Positions 19,021 to 27,568 of a stretch of DNA of 64,000 nucleotides are shown piece by piece. Position numbers and translations under genes: made by a program. Position 1 is the stretch's first letter. Each line of letters starts with the position of its first letter. Source of the stretch: QHXQ01 sp963788965 (GTDB lineage Bacteria > Acidobacteriota > Blastocatellia > Pyrinomonadales > Pyrinomonadaceae); NCBI GenBank assembly GCA_963788965.1, contig CAWBIK010000006.1, positions 558,001-622,000 on the forward strand, written 5' to 3'. The notes beneath the pieces are model-generated. The model saw nothing but the letters and a program-made list of their open reading frames with translations, had not been told where the DNA came from and did not search any database.

Positions 19021-20922
19021 TTATGCAGGCTGTACACCGCTTCGCCTAAGAAGAATTGTACGGACGCACTCCGAATAAGGGGCAAGAATTGAGGGCAATT
19101 CGACGTTATTAGGATCCCCCGTTTTCAACTTGTTTGCGGTGTGGAAAATATATGCCTTTCGCTCATCAAGTTTGTAGGTTTGTGAGGATTCGCCAACATC
19201 GTAAAGCTGAAGAGCTGCCGACCAGCCATTAGCGCATCCAGAAATCATCACTTGCTTATCCATGCAAAGGCGAGGAAGAGCTTGATAAATAATTGCAGCC
19301 TCATTCTGCCATCGTGGTAGCAAACGCGCCGTCGATATTAGTCTGGCCGTAGAATCAAGATTAGGCACATGTGACTCGGGTGATCGAGGGAAACCATTTT
19401 GGTGGTCGTCGGCGATAGAAAATAGCTCTTCAACTACATTATCAATTTCCGGCAGGTACATGTTCAGCCTTTTACACGAAGTTGTAATGCTTGAGATGAC
19501 ATCGGTCGTATATTGATACAAATTCTGAAAAACGCGTTTCTTGGCATCTGATGTCGAGAATTTATAGGACCAAAAACCATCGGGTGTTCTGAAAGGGCAA
19601 TCGAAAATATAGTCCAACCCAATTACTATAGCGTGGTCCAATTGGCTTAATACCGAGCCATCACCCTTTGTTCTGCGAGCTTTACTTGATATAGAAGCGT
19701 GAACCTGCTCCAACGCATCTATAACAAAGGCTGCCGTTACCGGATCAGCCTCTTCGTCCACTGCTGGCCCAACATCCACCCACGCACCTCTTGGCGTTCG
19801 GGAGGTGAATAGATACTTGAGAGCTTTCTTAACGCTAGGGTGATTAACACCGTCGTGAAATAAGAAGAAAGTAAGTCCCGTAGCCGTATGCCGTGCGTGC
19901 TCTAGTATTTTAGGCATACGGTATTTACCGGTACCTAATTCTCTTTTCATGCCGAACGCGCCACTTTCGCTTTGCCGATCCTGTAGATAATTACGGTAGT
20001 CAATGATTGGTTGCGCGTTACGCGACCCAGTAAAGTGGGTAATTGCGAACGAACTCAGTGTGCTGATTGTTATACTGCCCGGGTCATTACCGTGTCCGTA
20101 CAGATCGGCTGATGATTCTAGAGAGGCTCCCCACACGCCAGTAGGGAATTGATCAATCAGTAACAAGAGGCATAGCAACTCAAATATAGTTTCGTCCGCG
20201 GCGCTAACTTGCTCTTGTTTATATGGAGCCCATCCTGAATGTGTTCTAAGTGTTTTTACAATCTTCTCGAAGCCCTGTTCCCAATCAGGGAACATGTCAA
20301 CCCAATTTAATTTTTCAAGAGCAGCGTGTGAAGGGCGACAGTTAGTGAGGCGTGCTGGAATGAGAAAAATATCCGATTCCGGCATTTGCTCAAGTATCTC
20401 TAACGCGCGGCGGATTTCCTTCTGGACATACCCATGCTTGACCACTGAGTGCGATGAAAGTAAGGCGATAAAATAATGACTGCTTCGTATCGCTTGTTCT
20501 ACACCAACCTCCCACCTTTCCCCCGGTAGAAGGCATTCCTTGTCGAGCCAAGGCTCGAACCCGGCGGCGTTAAGCTTATCAAACAGCTTTTTAGCCTCGG
20601 CATAATCCTCACGAGCGTAACTGATGAATACCCTCACTGGCCTACGCTCCTTCGGCTTTCGGAGAAATTCGAAACCCTGATCCGTGATAACAAGTCGAAT
20701 GTCCTTATCTTCAAACTGTAGATCGGCTACTACTAACCTCCCATCGATGTCTCTAAACCACGCGCAGTTTTTCTCGCCATTCTTTTCGTCGATTCTGACG
20801 AACTCAAGGTGTAATTCATACTCTCCGACAGAGATACCGAAATGATGATAAGTCAGAAACACATCGTATAAGCGTGACTTTATCCAGCCATTTGGAAACT
20901 GACTATCCCGGTAGTATTCCAT
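19021..20922 (-). CDS. TIR-domain protein with C-terminal alpha/alpha-toroid repeats
   Basis: A 633-residue protein. Residues about 1-90 are an unassigned N-terminal domain. Residues about 93-235 form a TIR domain (VRVFISYAREDYAEAKKLF, PWLDKE, SSHYFIALLSSHS, VQKEIRRALEI with the likely catalytic Glu). The rest contains repeats of the prenyltransferase/terpene-cyclase alpha/alpha-toroid type (TGVWGASLES, GAFGMKRE, RGAWVDVG, DGFWSYKF). Bacterial TIR domains in defence cleave NAD+ or make cyclic-ADPR signals. The toroid probably binds a hydrophobic or peptide trigger. The same strand as the kinase-FGE operon, 126 bp upstream of it, suggests a functional link. Confidence 0.75.
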   Translation of the reverse strand: MEYYRDSQFPNGWIKSRLYDVFLTYHHFGISVGEYELHLEFVRIDEKNGEKNCAWFRDIDGRLVVADLQFEDKDIRLVITDQGFEFLRKPKERRPVRVFISYAREDYAEAKKLFDKLNAAGFEPWLDKECLLPGERWEVGVEQAIRSSHYFIALLSSHSVVKHGYVQKEIRRALEILEQMPESDIFLIPARLTNCRPSHAALEKLNWVDMFPDWEQGFEKIVKTLRTHSGWAPYKQEQVSAADETIFELLCLLLLIDQFPTGVWGASLESSADLYGHGNDPGSITISTLSSFAITHFTGSRNAQPIIDYRNYLQDRQSESGAFGMKRELGTGKYRMPKILEHARHTATGLTFFLFHDGVNHPSVKKALKYLFTSRTPRGAWVDVGPAVDEEADPVTAAFVIDALEQVHASISSKARRTKGDGSVLSQLDHAIVIGLDYIFDCPFRTPDGFWSYKFSTSDAKKRVFQNLYQYTTDVISSITTSCKRLNMYLPEIDNVVEELFSIADDHQNGFPRSPESHVPNLDSTARLISTARLLPRWQNEAAIIYQALPRLCMDKQVMISGCANGWSAALQLYDVGESSQTYKLDERKAYIFHTANKLKTGDPNNVELPSILAPYSECVRTILLRRSGVQPA

Positions 20923-20971
20923 TGGAAGCTCAAATTATAAATCCTGCCCTAAGACTGACTCGGATGGCTAT

Positions 20972-21136
20972 CTAAAACGCCAATTGTTGCAGAAGCACTA
21001 GGTTGAGGGCCTCTGCTACCAGCAATTCCTTAAAAGCACAGGCCCATTCCCGCGCGGCCGACATCTCCAGCATCTCGCGGCACAACTCATACGGGCATCT
21101 CACCACTTCTTTCGAACGCCCCTCTTTGTTGTCCAT
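20972..21136 (-). CDS. Small hypothetical protein, 54 residues
   Basis: An ATG at 21136 follows a GAGGAAG ribosome site at good spacing. The 54-codon frame reads MDNKEGRSKEVVRCPYELC... and ends with a Leu/Ala-rich helix at a TAG. It lies just upstream of the TIR-toroid gene on the same strand (50 bp), so it could be co-transcribed with it. Similar short acidic-helical ORFs accompany regulatory modules. No family recognised. Confidence 0.5.
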   Translation of the reverse strand: MDNKEGRSKEVVRCPYELCREMLEMSAAREWACAFKELLVAEALNLVLLQQLAF

Positions 21137-21283
21137 CTGATCTTCCTCTTAAGCAGTTACTCCGGTTTACTGCTGACGCTTTGAACTACGCGCCAGCAAC
21201 GCCCTTTCTTTGAAGGTGACCGCGACGCGCCGTTCAAGCTGCCGAGATGATCTGTCTCTAGACTGACGAAAAGAGGAAAAATC

Positions 21284-22589
21284 ATGGCTGAGAAGAAGGA
21301 CCAAGAAATGCGCCGACATGCATGGCCGCCCGAAGCTGTCACGTGCTACATGCCCACGTACTGCGTACTCAAGGAGCAGGAGGCCGGACGCGACACCTTC
21401 ACCCTCGTCCGCGTCGCGAGCGGCAAGCCCGACTTCGTGATTCGCACCAGGAAGTACGCCGACCTTTTGGGAACCGTCATCCAGGACGCGACCATACCCG
21501 TGTTCAACGTGACGCCACGGCAGTTAATAGAAGCCTCGTTCGGAGAGCCGCGGTGGAAGTATGGTAGCGGCGACGACGAGTATAAGTACGAGTTCGCCAA
21601 GCGTCCAGACTATTTCCTCAAGCCTGACTTTGAGGAGCGCGAGGATTACGAACCGAAGCCGGAGGAGCGAAAGGCTGAGGGGGAGTTGCAAACGTCAGAT
21701 ACCCCACGACCCGACGTGCGAATCTGCCCGAAGCACAATGTACCGAAGCTGCGGAATGGCTGCCGCCTCTGCCGCCGCGAAGGTACAGCCGGGACGATGT
21801 TCGATTCCGTCTGCCCGCAGCACGGCCAGAAGTACAAGTCCGGCATGAAAGGTAATCCGCCGCGTCAGAGTTATAAGTGTTCGGGGTGCCGACGCGAGAA
21901 CGAGACGCAGTCACCGCAGACCGCTGCGTCTGGACAGCCGCCAAACTGCCCTAAGCACGGGGTCGCCAAAGTCAGGGACGGCCACACCCGTGGAGGCCAA
22001 CGCCGCTGGCGCTGTCTCGTATGTAACCCGCGCGTGCGCGCAGGAGCAGGTGCAAGAGGCTCATCGCCCAAAGGCGGCAGCACGCGCGGCATCACCGCAT
22101 ATCATGCCTCGCAACTCAAGGGCAACCCGAAATGCGGAGACCTGCGGCCAACGCCTCCGCAAGGGAAAGATGTACAAGGACTCCGAAGGCAAGGAGAGAC
22201 GGTACTGGAAGTGCGTCAACAAGTGCACCTTCACCGGCCACGAGTCCGAGAGGAAGTTCAACCAACTGTCGGTCGAGGAGCTTCTACCGATAGTGGATAA
22301 AGTTGTCAGGCGGACGAACGGTCATGCCCCGCAGGATAGGCCCGACATAAATCAGACAATCGCGCTTGACCTGCACCGGGGCATACTTAAGCCCGCCGAG
22401 CTGTATGACAGAGATCGGATGCGTCGTTACATTGACGAGCAGAAGCGGTTCTCGGCAAACGGCCACCGGACGCTCGACCTCGACGCCCCAGTAAGCAACG
22501 AGGACGGCAAGATGACTTATGCCGACGTGAAACCTGCACCCGCCGCGGAGTGCGACCCGCATCAACAGCTAGAGGCGAAGGAGCCGTAG
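21284..22589 (+). CDS. Multi-zinc-ribbon protein (frame broken near 22125)
   Basis: After an N-terminal domain of about 125 residues (CYMPTYCVLKEQEAGRD, TRKYADLLGTVI), the protein carries four Cys-rich knuckles: CPKHNVPKLRNGCRLC, CPQHGQKY...YKCSGC, CPKHGVAKVRDG...RCLVC and, after a one-base slip near 22125, CGQRLRKGKMYKD...CVNKC. The C-terminus (about 350-430) is helical and charged. The CPxHG...C..C ribbons resemble those at transposase or DNA-binding N-termini. Joined length is about 430 residues. High GC relative to its neighbours suggests a separate origin. A nucleic-acid-binding role is inference. Confidence 0.5.
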
Positions 22590-22614
22590 AAGCCCGCCTG
22601 CGCGGACAGCCTGT

Positions 22615-23172
22615 AACGAACTTGAGAAACGGAGCGTCTTCTATCGTCACTTAATTCCGTGGCTCAAGACCGAGAATCAAAACCAACCGATTGACCTGTC
22701 GAGCGTCGGGCTGACTCATTACCGTCTGGAAGATTTAGGCAAGCGGCGGATCCAGTTGGGCGAGGAGGGGAATGAAGCCAAACTCAAGCCCCTTACTGAT
22801 GTCGGCACGGACACACCTAAAGATAGGGAGCAGGCTCGGCTGTCGGAACTCATCGCACAGATGAACAGCCTCTTCGAAGGTGATCTAACCGATGCCGATC
22901 TGCTGAATTACGCCAACCACATTAGAGACAAGATGATGGAGAATGAGGTGCTCGCACAGCAGGCCGCCACCAACAGTAAGGAGCAGTTCGCCCTCGGTGA
23001 TTTCAACGACGTAATGATGGATACGGTTATTGAAGGCTTAGACAACTATCAGAGCATGGCGAGCCAAGTTCTGGGAAACGAACGTGTGAAGAAGGGGTTC
23101 GCCGATTTATTGCTCGACCTTGTCTATCAAGCATTCCAAAAACGGTCGAACAGTAACCAAGAAGTTGAGTAA
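22615..23172 (+). pseudogene. hsdR: C-terminal fragment of type I restriction subunit HsdR
   Basis: An open frame from about 22615 reads NELEKRSVFYRHLIPWLK, then PIDLSSVGLTHYRLE, DREQARLSELIAQMNSLF, NHIRDKMMENEVLAQQA, KEQFALGDF and ERVKKGFADLLLDLVYQAF. This is the C-terminal helical tail of HsdR, normally about 1000 residues long. No helicase or nuclease part is present, since the zinc-ribbon gene occupies the upstream DNA. It is therefore a remnant left by recombination or element insertion, consistent with the truncated partner gene next door. Confidence 0.8.
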
Positions 23173-23186
23173 TGTGCGTATAAACG

Positions 23187-23536
23187 TTAACCATCCTGGG
23201 GTGAAACTGGAGTAGCAGAGTAAAGTGATTGCTCGGAGAAGCGAATTATTGCAGTAACGTCAACGCAACGAGGATCAGCCAAGAGCGATTGCTTAAGTCT
23301 GAGCACATGACCGCCCTGCTGTTTGCTATAGCCAGCGTGTATGACCACAGCAGCATGATCGACACGGTACGCTGCTCTTACAGAAAAGTCCTCATCAAAA
23401 TAGATCGCGAGAACATAATCAAACCCTTGCTCAGATAGATTGCGAATCACGCTCAAGCCGGTATTCGAATTCTCAGGCGTCAATCGTCGCCCCTTCACCT
23501 GCCACCGTTTACCTTCCCCACACATTCCATCATAGC
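23187..23536 (-). pseudogene. C-terminal fragment of a DUF6998-like protein cut by a Tn7-like end
   Basis: The minus-strand frame reads KRWQVKGRRLTPENSN, LSVIRNLSEQGFDYVLAIYF and AAYRVDHAAVVIHAGY, a pattern seen in DUF6998-type proteins encoded beside type I restriction genes. The nominal start (at 23549) lies within the Tn7-like left terminus at 23537, so the native N-terminus has been removed. It converges on the HsdR fragment. Together they show that a type I restriction locus was disrupted here. Confidence 0.6.
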
Positions 23537-23688
23537 TGTTCACGAACAATAAAGTTCTTCCCTAAAGCGGGCGTAAGTCCTTTATTTTTGACTGTTCGTT
23601 AGCATGAGTTTGGAAATAAAGTTCTTCCCTAATGCCTGAGTTACTGTTGTGGCAGAAAATGGAGTGAACAATAAAGTCTTTCCCTAAA
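23537..23688 (+). mobile_element. Tn7-like left end (L2)
   Basis: Terminus TGTTCACG is followed by AACAATAAAGTTCTTCCC. Second and third sites occur near 23613 (AAATAAAGTTCTTCCC) and 23667 (AACAATAAAGTCTTTCCC). Canonical Tn7 starts TGTGGGCG and then ACAATAAAGTCTTAAAC, so the match is close. The wide spacing of three sites is that of a left end. Five bases before the terminus (ATAGC) are not found after either right terminus at 51 kb, so no target duplication is confirmed. The tns operon lies to its right in the orientation expected. Confidence 0.8.
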
Positions 23689-23730
23689 CCCTTCTTCTGA
23701 GGATTGCTGAACCCCTAGTTCTCACAATAC

Positions 23731-23868
23731 TCAGTTTTCGGGAGGGGCTAGTTCATTTTGTTCCGTACAGCAAATAGTTCCGCATGGACCGCACCCTAAA
23801 CACATGCCCCGGTTAGGAATGCACTGAAGGTTTCCACAAGATACACCACTACTGCAAGGTCTCCCCAT
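23731..23868 (-). CDS. Small Cys-rich protein, 45 residues
   Basis: The ATG at 23868 lies inside the 3' end of the 904-residue gene (20-nt overlap) and the frame ends at TGA 23731. The protein has eight Cys in the pattern C-x5-C-x4-C-x6-C-x2-C-x2-C-x3-CC (MGRPCSSGVSCGNLQC at the N-terminus, GCGPCGTICC near the C-terminus). This recalls short disulfide or metal-knuckle repeats of the granulin-like kind. No signal peptide is present and no separate ribosome site is visible, so expression would rely on coupling. It could be chance, but the spacing of Cys and the overlap make it worth noting. Confidence 0.4.
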   Translation of the reverse strand: MGRPCSSGVSCGNLQCIPNRGMCLGCGPCGTICCTEQNELAPPEN

Positions 23869-26563
23869 ACGGTGATGTCATCCTATCTATTTCCCACGAT
23901 GCGGTAGGGGAACATTCTGCGTTATACCCAGTAACAAATACTTTGACGACGATCTGAGTGAAAATACCCGGCCACCAAATATCAACCGTTCGTGTGTATT
24001 GACCGCTAACAATTATACCTTGAGTTCTATTTGCCGGTACTCCGTTATACTCCAAACTCCAGATATATTGGGATGGCTTTAGCACTTTACCGCCAATAAC
24101 TTTAGCGGTGAATGAATGGCTGAGGGTAGCCTCGTTAGAAGATACCGGTATGATATTCACCTGCGGGCAAACAGGTGCTGTATCAAGATTAGGTGTTGGT
24201 TGCGCCCCTTGCGTATCCTGGGGGGTAGATGTGGCTACAGACGCTAAAGAAGCCGAGGGTTCCGGGGGTTGAAAGGGAGTGCCAGCAGGGGGAGCAACAG
24301 CTACATCTGGTGTGGGAGTCGCAGTTGTATTGCTCACTGGTGGCGCTGTACTAACTGTGGGTGTTTGTTGAGGAATTTGACTCGCGCCGGGAATCGGTGT
24401 GACGGCTGCTGGCGATTGCCGCGGGGCCGGATTGTCGCCGGGTGTAGACGTGTCAACTGGCGATAAAGTAGGAAATGCACTAGGCGTCGGTGTAGGGGTA
24501 GCGAGTTCTAAAGGAGGGAGCGTTTGTACGGTAAGGGTCCGTTCGGTCTTAACTGCCTTAACAATACCTGGGGCCGATACCCAGATTGCGATAGTTATGA
24601 GCAAAGTAATTAGAATACGTAAGTTGAATTTCATTCGTAGTGCCGTATTACCACTAGGATAAAATATCCTATGGATACTACGAGGTAGGAGGCGAACCAT
24701 CAGAGTATTCGGCTTCGCTTCGAGGAAACGGACGAAAATGTAATCGCGAAAAACCCTGCCCCAAGGGAGGATGTGCAGCATTTTTCTTAAACCGTCGCTA
24801 AGCAGAAGAGAAAATTGACGGGGAATAGCCACATTAAGCGAGCTAGCAATGTTGTCAATTATCTTACTATCAGGGTCCGCTTCTATCTTACTATCAGGGT
24901 CCGCTTCGCCTAACACCCCAACAGTTGCCCTTTGCACTTCAGTATAAATTTCCGGCGGGAGTTCCTCAATCAAGCGCTGACGCAAGGGTGGCGGTATAGA
25001 CCCGTTTCGGAACCACGGTAAACCGATTAATCGCAATATATTTTGCTCATCTGCTAGGTTAGCTTGCATGGAAGGAAGAGAACCTAGATAAAAGGTTAAT
25101 TCCCATTGAAGGCTTGGGTATACAGCACAGGCACATAGCCATCGGAAAGTGTTTTCCCCGAGGTGCGCCCGAAGGAGCGCAATGACATCCGGAGAATCAA
25201 GGTCAAGCAGAGAGGGGATAGGTTTTTTACGCATCCACCCCTGAGGGCTCGCTACGTCTCCAAGCTCATAGTAATCAATAAGCGCTTCGAGTCCATCAAG
25301 CGTTGCCGGCACCAGTAAGAATTGATCCGCGAGCTTCACCTCTCTGAACGACCACTCATCCGGAGATACCGGTGTTAGTAATGCCCGCTCTTTAATGGCG
25401 CTAAATAGGCTGGTCCAATCCTCCTTATCACCAGTGAGAGGATCGACAAACCCTTCACCGCTACCAAAAATCAGTAATCGGCAATCTTCGTGCTTATTAA
25501 GGACTTCAGTTAATGGTACGCCCTGCTCACCCTGATCCCTCATTGTTTCAGCCAAACTGAGAGAAGCCTTGAGGGCTGTAGGAGATGGTTTAAAGCAGAC
25601 TCGGGGATCGGTATCATAATAGTAGCGCGCGATCTGAATCTCCTCGCTCTCAAGCGCTTTAACTAACTCATCGAAGAACTGACTCAGATTGTCACGGTAT
25701 GTCTTACGCTCTATAAGCACCAAATATTCAGGCACCTTGCTGGCACGCCTAAAACTTAGAACCGGATAACCGAGAAATTTAACAGTGGCATTTATGGTGG
25801 CATCGATATCCAGTAAATTAAAGTCGGCTATTTGCCGACGCCTTAACAAACGCGTCAGATTATAAAATCGCTCCGAGGCGAAAATATGAGGCGGTTGTGA
25901 GGTTGGCCGGAAAGGGAAAATATGTGGCTGATAATTACTACTCAATTTGTTCAAAAGTAGCTTGCGACGATTATAGAGATATCCTTCATAAAGGAGCCAA
26001 AAAAGAGTAGGGGTGATGAGAGCGAGCCACCTGATAGGCTGGATCAATTCCGGTACGGGTTCGTTAGTTACAGATGGGGTGACAAAATCTGGTGGCGGCT
26101 CCGGTGTAAGCGCCGGACTCGGTTGGGGGGCGACGCCTTGATTAATTTGTCCCTGCCGTTCCCAATAATATGCTGTGCCCGCAATTATGATTATCAGCAG
26201 CAGCGCTGTAGTGATATACGGCCACCGTCTCGCCCGCGCGGGTTCCGCCTCGGGTTCAGCAGAATCCGGCAACAGCGGCGGCGTAGACGTTAACGGAGCT
26301 GCGTTAACTTGATTCAACCCGAGATAAGTATCAAAAGCGCTATAAAAGAACTCCTGCTGTTTTTTATCAGTAGCCAAGATGGGGCATAGGAGGTTCCTCA
26401 GTTCATCTGGAGTGCAACTATCACCGACTCTGGCCAGTACCTTTTGGAATCGAAGATGACTGTCAACGCCGAGGATGAATCCGTTTTGACGCAAGTAATC
26501 CAACAAGTCCCTAAATAAAACCCGGCTACTGTGGACGTTTCTGTCCTCCATACAGGCACTCAC
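23849..26563 (-). CDS. Large membrane protein of a MoxR/iSTAND/TIR conflict operon
   Basis: A 904-residue protein. Residues about 1-90 form a helical effector-associated-like domain (LFRDLLDYLRQNGFILGVD). TM segments lie at about 118-135 and 178-195, and a third at about 650-668, followed by a Pro/Thr/Ser linker (ATPTPTPS...) and a C-terminal beta-sandwich (FTAKVIGGKVLKPSQYIWSL). The cytoplasmic middle (about 200-630) resembles the MoxR-associated large components of ternary conflict systems. Start is GTG at 26563 overlapping the AAA stop (GTGA), or ATG at 26551. It contains a 24-bp tandem duplication. Exact family is not certain. Confidence 0.6.
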   Translation of the reverse strand: MSACMEDRNVHSSRVLFRDLLDYLRQNGFILGVDSHLRFQKVLARVGDSCTPDELRNLLCPILATDKKQQEFFYSAFDTYLGLNQVNAAPLTSTPPLLPDSAEPEAEPARARRWPYITTALLLIIIIAGTAYYWERQGQINQGVAPQPSPALTPEPPPDFVTPSVTNEPVPELIQPIRWLALITPTLFWLLYEGYLYNRRKLLLNKLSSNYQPHIFPFRPTSQPPHIFASERFYNLTRLLRRRQIADFNLLDIDATINATVKFLGYPVLSFRRASKVPEYLVLIERKTYRDNLSQFFDELVKALESEEIQIARYYYDTDPRVCFKPSPTALKASLSLAETMRDQGEQGVPLTEVLNKHEDCRLLIFGSGEGFVDPLTGDKEDWTSLFSAIKERALLTPVSPDEWSFREVKLADQFLLVPATLDGLEALIDYYELGDVASPQGWMRKKPIPSLLDLDSPDVIALLRAHLGENTFRWLCACAVYPSLQWELTFYLGSLPSMQANLADEQNILRLIGLPWFRNGSIPPPLRQRLIEELPPEIYTEVQRATVGVLGEADPDSKIEADPDSKIIDNIASSLNVAIPRQFSLLLSDGLRKMLHILPWGRVFRDYIFVRFLEAKPNTLMVRLLPRSIHRIFYPSGNTALRMKFNLRILITLLITIAIWVSAPGIVKAVKTERTLTVQTLPPLELATPTPTPSAFPTLSPVDTSTPGDNPAPRQSPAAVTPIPGASQIPQQTPTVSTAPPVSNTTATPTPDVAVAPPAGTPFQPPEPSASLASVATSTPQDTQGAQPTPNLDTAPVCPQVNIIPVSSNEATLSHSFTAKVIGGKVLKPSQYIWSLEYNGVPANRTQGIIVSGQYTRTVDIWWPGIFTQIVVKVFVTGYNAECSPTASWEIDRMTSPYGETLQ
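24861..24908 (-). repeat. 24-bp tandem duplication inside the 904-residue gene
   Basis: The 24-nt unit at 24861-24884 is repeated at 24885-24908 with one mismatch, duplicating the octapeptide EADPDSKI in frame. It is probably a recent slippage event in a linker between domains. Confidence 0.85.
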
Positions 26564-27565
26564 TTTAGATAGGCGTATTTAATCGTTTCTAAATCATCCT
26601 TATTCTTCGCAATGATCGAGTAAGTTAAGGCAAGCGCCTCAGCTTGGCCGCCGCCTAGGTGCCGAACGTCAATCTGCATCCTGTCTAAAACTTTTATCCA
26701 AGCAAGTAATTCTGCCGTAGCTGGCTTCTTCCTGAGGGCCAAGTCACGTATCTCCTGGAAATGCTCTATGGCATTCTCAAGCATGTTAGCCCTAAACTCG
26801 TCGCTTAATCCGAGCCGACTTTGGACAATTACTGTTAACTGATCCTTATTGGGGAATGGAATATCATAAAAGACACAACGGCGGAGGAAGGCGTCTGGTA
26901 AATTCTTTTCGGAATTACTTGTGATAAGAACAAAAGGTCTGTAATTATCGTTGATCTTAAAAGTGCGTCCCGTCTCTGGAACCGTAAAGGTCATCTCTTC
27001 TATTTCATATAATATATCGTTTGGAAAATCGCGCGAGGCCTTATCAACTTCATCAAGTAACACGACCGATCTGATGGGACACTCACAAGCGGGGTTTGAT
27101 GGCAGCAGAGGAAGAGACGGATGAGGGGGATGTGACAAAAAGAATAGCGAGGCCTAATGCTTCATACGTGATGTATTTCTCAGTTGCCAGTTCCTTTTGC
27201 TCAGACCGAATGTTCGCGTCGTGAAAGTGTCGTAAGGCGTCGTAGCGATAAAAAAGATCTTTGGCAGTTGAGGTAGTCTTAGTATGAAATACCAGAGGGC
27301 CATTGAGCCTCAATTCATGAGCGATGCTCCACGCGAGTTGGGTTTTGCCGGTGCCTGGTTCTCCTGTAACTAGCAAAGGCTGTCCCAGCATTAGGGCTAC
27401 GTTTACGGCATCTCTTAAACCGTCCGCCGCGATATATCGAGCCGGATCGTTATCCCCAAAGCCTTTTTCGGGCGGGGGAAGCTCCCTACCTCTCTCTGTA
27501 ATCGTCTGCCCAGTGCCTGTGTAAAACTGATACGGTTTGTTCACGGTCATGGAGCTGCCTTTCAT
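26560..27565 (-). CDS. MoxR-type AAA+ ATPase (frame broken near 27110)
   Basis: The first frame (27565 to about 27110) holds GDNDPARYIAADGLRDAVNVAL and Walker A GEPGTGKTQLAWSIA. The second (about 27110-26560) holds Walker B RSVVLLDEVDKASRDFPND, sensor 1 FVLITSNSEKNLPDAFLRRC and the helical lid. The joined protein is about 335 residues, which is the normal MoxR/AAA_5 size. The ATG at 27565 follows AAGGTAGC and sits 4 bp after the iSTAND-like gene. It is the ATP-driven core of the operon, expected to remodel or gate its partners. Confidence 0.85.
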
Positions 27566-27568
27566 GTG

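Noticed and set aside
22615..23550. Functional type I restriction system
   Set aside because: Only C-terminal fragments remain. HsdM and HsdS are absent.
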